From positions 1-38,894 of the forward strand of contig JALNQF010000375.1 in the NCBI GenBank assembly GCA_028456385.1: DNA of 38,894 nucleotides, read 5' to 3'. The notes beneath the pieces were generated by a model that worked only from the letters and a program-made list of their open reading frames with translations, was not told where the DNA came from and made no database searches. The translations under genes and the position numbers were made by a program. Below are positions 34,002 to 38,894 of the stretch, piece by piece. Origin of the DNA: Ophiosphaerella korrae. Its lineage: Eukaryota; Ascomycota; Dothideomycetes; Pleosporales; Phaeosphaeriaceae. Each line of letters begins with the position of its first letter. The stretch's first letter is position 1.

Positions 34002-35965
34002 TAATTACTCTTGTATAGTTGTAGCCTTTTCTTCTTATAGGCTATATACTATTGTTTACTTTAGGGTTTCTATATATAACGTAATTTTTTTCTAGGTATA
34101 ATATCTATAATACTTTAAAATATACTAGATGTCTTAGATCTATTATTTTGTTATCCCCTTCTTAGTACTTATCTTTTCTAGGTATATCTATTATTAGGAT
34201 ATAGTATACTACTAGTACTCTTAGTGTATAGGCTTTGTTAATCTATTGTATTCTTCTTATAAGGTGCTACTACTCTTTTTCTATAGGTATTCTTCTTACT
34301 ATAACTATATATTACTTTATCTATTCTTAAAATAGTATAAACTTTATTTCTTTAGAATTGCGTTCTTTCTAGTCTTTGTACGCTTCCTCTATACTTATAA
34401 CTAGTAAGTATTTCTAAATAAACTTCTAATTTTTATTACGTTCTTTTATATCTATTATTGTATAGCTATTATAGCTATATATTATTAGCTAGGTATACTC
34501 TATTCCTTTTATACTAACCTATTTCTTACTTTCTTACAGTCCTTTAAAAGAAGCTATAGTAGTCTCTTTATCTAGTGCTAGTCCTTCGGCCTAGATTAAT
34601 AGTACTAGGGGTTCTTCTCTTTCTAAGTCTTCTATTAGTAAGTCTATTACTTAGGCTATTTCTTCTAGCTAAGCTTTTATTCTTTCTTTTATTACTACTA
34701 CTCTATATCTCTATTATAGGAAGTATCCTACTCTTTACTTACTAGAAAGATATATATAGTAGTTATCTTTGTAATAAAAGGTCTAATAGAGTATTGTATA
34801 TTGTATTTCTTTACTCTTAGCTACTTTCTCTTAAGGTTTAGCCTATACTTGTAGTACTTCCTTCTTCTTCTTAGTTATTTTTAACTAAGTTTCTTTCTTT
34901 AGGTCTTTACTCTTATAGTCCTTTATAAAGTGTCCTAGTTTCCTATATTTATAATATACTATATCCTATTTCTTCTTTAACTAGTAGTCTTTTACGTAGT
35001 AGCCCTTTTTACTATAGTTAAAGTACGTAAAGTCTTTACTCTTCTTCTTCTTCTTATCTTTATTAGCGTTAAGGATTATAGGGTCTCTAGCATCCTAATT
35101 TCTATTTTAGGTACTATACTTGTTCTTCTTCTATTCCTAAAGATTATTGTTAATTTATATTACCTATTACTTTAGGGCTTCTAGTGTCCTTAGTTTCTCT
35201 ATATAGATTATTTTGTATTAAATCTTAGAGTTTAGTCTTTATTTAAATTGTAATATTAATATAGACTTATTCTATTCTATATTTTAGGATAGTTATTTAA
35301 ATTATAATACGTACTTAGGAATACTCTAGTTCTATATAAGCTTCTCTAGCTATTCTTTAGCTTATTATATAACGTCTATATTTCTAAATACTACTCTTAT
35401 TTATTTAGTAAAGTATTTATAACTTCTAAAGATAGCTCTTGTCTTATCCTTCTAGGTTATTAGAGAGTATATTGTATAGTCTATCTAGTATAGTTTGTAC
35501 TATCTTATTACGTCTTCCTTAAGGTGTAATCTAATATATATTACCTTCTTTTCTTCTATATCGAAGTATAGTACTTGTATATCTATCTAGAGTTATACTA
35601 ATACGATAAAAAGTCTTAACTTTTCTCTTATTCTATTAAACTTCTTAAGAATAGGTATCTTAGGTAGTTTCTTTATAGCACTTATTACTAGGCGTTATAT
35701 AATTAGCTCTATTTAATTCTACCCTTTAATAATAGCTTTAATCTATACCTTGTTCTATTTTACGTAATTTTGTAGTTCTTTATTTTACGTTTCTAAAGCG
35801 TTAATTACTATCTTTATATCTTCTTTATCTAAGATTAGATTATTAATTTAGTCTTTAATTGTTTTCTATATAGTACTATTAGACTTATAACTACTCTTAG
35901 GGGCTTTGCTTGTTTTAGTTAAACTTTCTACTATTATATTAGCTAGACTATACGTTACTTACGCT
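34002..35965 (-). pseudogene. Element 3 gag relic (capsid and zinc knuckles)
   Basis: This is the 5' part of element 3's gag-pol on the minus strand, separated from pol by element 4. It starts with the second taatt copy. Zinc knuckle 1 is at 34984-35025 with all ligands Tyr. Knuckle 2 is at 34915-34956 and keeps its His (CAC at 34930-34932), as element 5 does. Capsid homology continues to about 35965. The conserved primer-binding region (reverse strand, ending at 35995) adjoins the 5' LTR. The translation start cannot be fixed. Confidence 0.9.
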
Positions 35966-35995
35966 TTACTTCTCGCAATAACTAAATTAGTAAGG

Positions 35996-36437
35996 TGTTA
36001 TAGGTGTTACTAGGGTTAACTTCCTAATACCTAATAGGGGGTTAGTAGATTGCAAGGTAATAATAAAAGCTTGTATTAGGATCTATAATAACTATAAACA
36101 ATAGAAGATATTTTGCAACTATCTTGTATTAGCGTTCTATAGTTAAAGGATTAAATTGCTAATACTATCTTAATAATGCGCATTACTACTAACTATATAC
36201 CTATACTTCTTAGCTAGCTTTATACTTTGTATTTACTAAGATTACAAATTACAAATTTATTACGTGCACGAATTTATACTTTGTATTTGCTAAGATCGCG
36301 AATCGCAAATTTATTACGTGTCCCTATTGTAGTTAGCTTCCTAGTTAAGTTTATTACCTTATAGGTTGTATATGTTGTTATTATTTATAGTAGGGCTAAT
36401 TGGTTCAAATTAGCTTTCCCTTGTTACTACTATAATA
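35996..36437 (-). repeat. Element 3 5' LTR (442 bp)
   Basis: Plus-strand reading starts tgttataggtg and ends ctactataata, followed by cctag (36438-36442). It pairs with 15350-15791. The TG terminus is intact. Confidence 0.95.
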
Positions 36438-36674
36438 CCTAGGCTCTTTAGCTAGCTTTATACTTTGTATTTAGTAAGATCGCGAAATATAAATTTATTA
36501 CGTACTTATCTTTATCCTTTATATTTACTAAGATTATAAATTGTAAATTTATTATATATCTCTATTATAGTTAGTTTCCTAATTAAGTTTATTACCTTAT
36601 AGGTTATACGTACTTTTTTATTTATAGTAAGGCTAATTAGCTTAAATTAGTTTTCTCTTGTTATAGCTATAATA
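36438..36674 (-). repeat. Element 2 5' LTR, second part
   Basis: The remainder of the LTR cut by element 3; it matches the right part of 2321-2761. It ends gctataata, then aaacc (36675-36679), the duplication shared with 2316-2320. Confidence 0.93.
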
Positions 36675-38894
36675 AAACCTAAAATATCTAGTATACTTTA
36701 AAGTATTATAGATATTATACCTAGATAAGAATTATATTATATATAAGAACTCTAAAGTAAATAATAGTATATAGCTTATAAGAAGAAAAGGCTATAACTA
36801 TATAAGAGTAATTCTAGTAAAAGATATCTAAGGATAGAAAATAATATATAAAGAAAGATACCTAGTAGTAAAGCTAAGACTAAAACTATCTAAGAAATAT
36901 ATCTAAGAAAGACTATAGTATAAATATACGTATAATAAATACCTAAAATATAAAGAATATAAGCTTAAAGTAAAGCTATAGCTCTAAAAAGATAGATAAT
37001 TTATAAAACTACTAAAATAAGAATAGTTAGAAAGTATAAGAGGCCTATATATTATAAAGATAAGTATATACTAAGAAAAGAAAGTATAATTAATAATTAT
37101 TAGTAGAGCTATAAAGAACTTTATAATAAAAAAGTTTATAGAAATATAAGGAATATGTTATATAATAAAGAAGTACTCCTAATAACTAAGTATAATTAAA
37201 GGAAAACTATTCTAAGAACCTATTCGGTTTAAGATAGTTCTCTCTATGCTAGAATTAGAAAGGATAATAATTAATAAAGAATAAAATATAATACTAGGAA
37301 TACTATAGTTATAAATAATAAACCTATATATTAATTAGAGAACAAGAAAAATTAACTACTATAAGATAGAAATATTAAAAGCTAATATAAGTACCTATAA
37401 AGGAGAATTCTCTAAAAAATATAAGAAATAAGAAAAATAGCTTATAGAGCCTAAAGACTATCTTCTAGAATATTAACTATAGGACTTAGTAATAGACCTA
37501 AAGGAAGATAAGGATATAAGATAGAGCCTAGTTTATAGAAAAATAGAAGAAGAGTCTAAGATTAAATAATTATTTATTAAAAATATAATAAAGAAAAGAT
37601 AGATATAAGAATCTAAATCCTTAGTAGTATATAGACTTATATTTATAGATAAAAAGAAAATAAGTAATAAAAGACTTTACATAGATTTTAGAAAAACAAA
37701 TATAATTATAAATAAGAACTAATACTTTTTACTATAAATAGATAAAATACAAGATAGACTATAGAAAGTAAAGATCTTTATAAAACTAGATATCTAAAAT
37801 ACTTACTACTAAGTTAGAATTAAGAAAGGTAATAAATAGAAAATAGTATTTAGAATATAATATAGACTATTTAAATATATAGTTATACCTTTTAGACTAA
37901 TAAATAGACTAGTAGTATTTTAAGAAAGAATTAATATAGTACTAAGAGAGTACTTAGACGTATTTATATTTATATACCTAGACAATATCTTTATATTTTT
38001 AGAAATAGAGGATAAATACGTATAATATATATACAAGGTACTAGAGAAATTAGTAGAAAGTAAACTATTTCTTAAAATAAGAAAATACAAGTTCTATATA
38101 AAGGAAATAGATTTCCTTAGATTTATTATTAAACTAGGAAAAATTAAGTTAATTAATAAATAGCTAATACTAAAAAACCTAAAAGAGGTACAATAATTTT
38201 ATAGGTTAGTAAACTTCTATAAGAAACTAATAATAAGATAGTTTAAAAATATAGAACTTATAATAAAACTTATAAAAAGGATATACTATTTAAATAGATA
38301 AAAGAATATAATAAAGTATTTAATATAATTAAGAAAAATTTTATAAAAAACCTAGTTATTAGAATATATAACCTAGACCTACTAGTAATAGTAAAAATAG
38401 ACGTATCTAACTTAGTCTATAGAATAGTACTAATATAAGAAGACCTAAAGACTAAAAAGAAGTACTTAGTTAAATACTTCTCTAAGAAAATAAAGCTAGT
38501 AGAGCTTAATTACCTAATTTATAACAAGGAGATAATAGTAATTTATAAAGTATTTAAGTAATAGAGAGTATACCTATAAAGAGTAAAGTAATAAATAACG
38601 GTCTATATATACTATAAGAATTATATAAGATTTATAATAAATAAAGACTTTTTATAATACTATATAAGATAGTAGGAATTCCTATTAATATTTAATTTTA
38701 AAATTTTATATATAAAAGAAAAAGATAACTAATTTATAGACGCTCTAAGTAAAAGACTAGACTTATAAAAAGAAGTAAGCGCTACTAGTATAGTTCTAGT
38801 TAAGAATAAAGAAGGACACCTAGTCTTAAATATACCTAAAATAGCTACAATACTTAAAAGAATAAGTAGTAAGCTAGATAAATAGATTTAGAAG
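36675..38894 (+). pseudogene. Element 0, right part: protease, reverse transcriptase, RNase H
   Basis: This continues from 2320 after the duplicated aaacc. The protease active site reads Ile-Ser-Arg at 37099-37107, one change beyond the Asn-Ser-Arg of the other copies. Reverse transcriptase YLDN is at 37975-37986. RNase H relic lies at about 38380-38760. The window ends in the linker before the integrase zinc-binding part (equivalent to about 7742 in element 1). Two small deletions relative to the other copies are visible: about 30 bp near 37265-37285 between aattaa repeats, and about 21 bp near 38145 between attaag repeats. This is the most TA-saturated copy, as expected for the oldest layer. 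The integrase, chromodomain and 3' LTR should lie beyond the right edge. Confidence 0.92.

Larger units (their letters stand above)
15350..36437 (-). mobile_element. Element 3: Ty3/gypsy chromovirus, split by element 4
   Basis: Minus-strand copy inserted in element 2's 5' LTR, flanked by cctag (15345-15349 and 36438-36442). LTRs are 15350-15791 and 35996-36437, both 442 bp. Without element 4 (19944-34001) and one taatt copy, its length is 7025 bp, matching element 4, so it has no large deletion. Plus-strand reading of the left LTR begins with an intact TG (tgttataggtg). All coding parts are disabled by stops. Confidence 0.95.
2321..36674 (-). mobile_element. Element 2: Ty3/gypsy LTR retrotransposon, split by nested copies
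   Basis: Element 2 lies on the minus strand inside element 0, flanked by aaacc at 2316-2320 and 36675-36679. Its two LTRs (2321-2761, and a split one at 15142-15349 plus 36438-36674) begin and end with RIP-altered forms of TG...CA. Element 1 occupies 3162-10213, inside the 3' non-pol region. Element 3 occupies 15350-36437, inside the 5' LTR. With these and their target duplications removed, about 6.2 kb is left, some 0.8 kb short of the other copies, mostly because of one deletion in gag. It is dead: no protein domain is free of stops. Confidence 0.93.

Noticed and set aside
1..38894. AT-rich mitochondrial or plasmid DNA
   Set aside because: The composition could suggest it, but the content is nuclear-type LTR retrotransposons with RIP dinucleotide bias on both strands and no rRNA, tRNA or respiratory genes.
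1..38894. A functional retrotransposon or host gene
   Set aside because: Every gag-pol copy has many in-frame stops in all domains; no intact coding sequence of normal length is visible on either strand.

Overview
This is an AT-rich stretch of fungal repeat DNA, most probably from a filamentous ascomycete. CpA and TpG are almost absent and TpA is in large excess on both strands, while CpG is partly spared. That is the signature of repeat-induced point mutation (RIP). No intact host gene, rRNA or tRNA is visible. Almost all of the window is a Russian doll of six copies of one family of Ty3/gypsy LTR retrotransposon (a chromovirus), each broken by RIP-type stop codons.

Layout. Positions 1-1939 hold a 51-bp minisatellite, AT-rich filler, an unrecognised decayed coding relic (966-1560) and a cluster of short palindromes. 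From 1940 to the right edge everything belongs to the nest. I number the elements by position. Element 0 (+ strand, truncated on the left and running off the right edge) is the outer host. Element 2 (- strand, 2321-36674, TSD aaacc) lies in it. Element 1 (+, 3162-10213, TSD ctaag) and element 3 (-, 15350-36437, TSD cctag) inserted separately into element 2. Element 4 (+, 19944-34001, TSD taatt) lies in element 3. Element 5 (-, 25102-32129, TSD aagta) lies in element 4. The exact 5-bp duplications and matching LTR ends give the order: 0 first, then 2, then 1 and 3 (order between them unknown), then 4, then 5.

Each complete copy is about 7.0 kb: an LTR of 430-442 bp, one continuous gag-pol reading frame, then a 3' region of about 0.65 kb and the second LTR. 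The gag-pol frame runs capsid, two CCHC zinc knuckles, aspartic protease, reverse transcriptase, RNase H, DD35E integrase and chromodomain. The 3' region carries, on the strand opposite to gag-pol, two overlapping reading frames (A and B). Their lengths and frame offset are kept across copies, and their in-frame stops are almost all of the TAA/TAG kind that RIP makes from CAA/CAG. This possible antisense gene is the most interesting unexplained feature.

Working together: the chromodomain would have steered new copies to heterochromatin, which may explain why they sit inside each other. RIP then destroyed them, with the youngest, innermost copy keeping more CpA/TpG than the outermost. RIP also struck specific catalytic and metal-binding residues because of their codon context.
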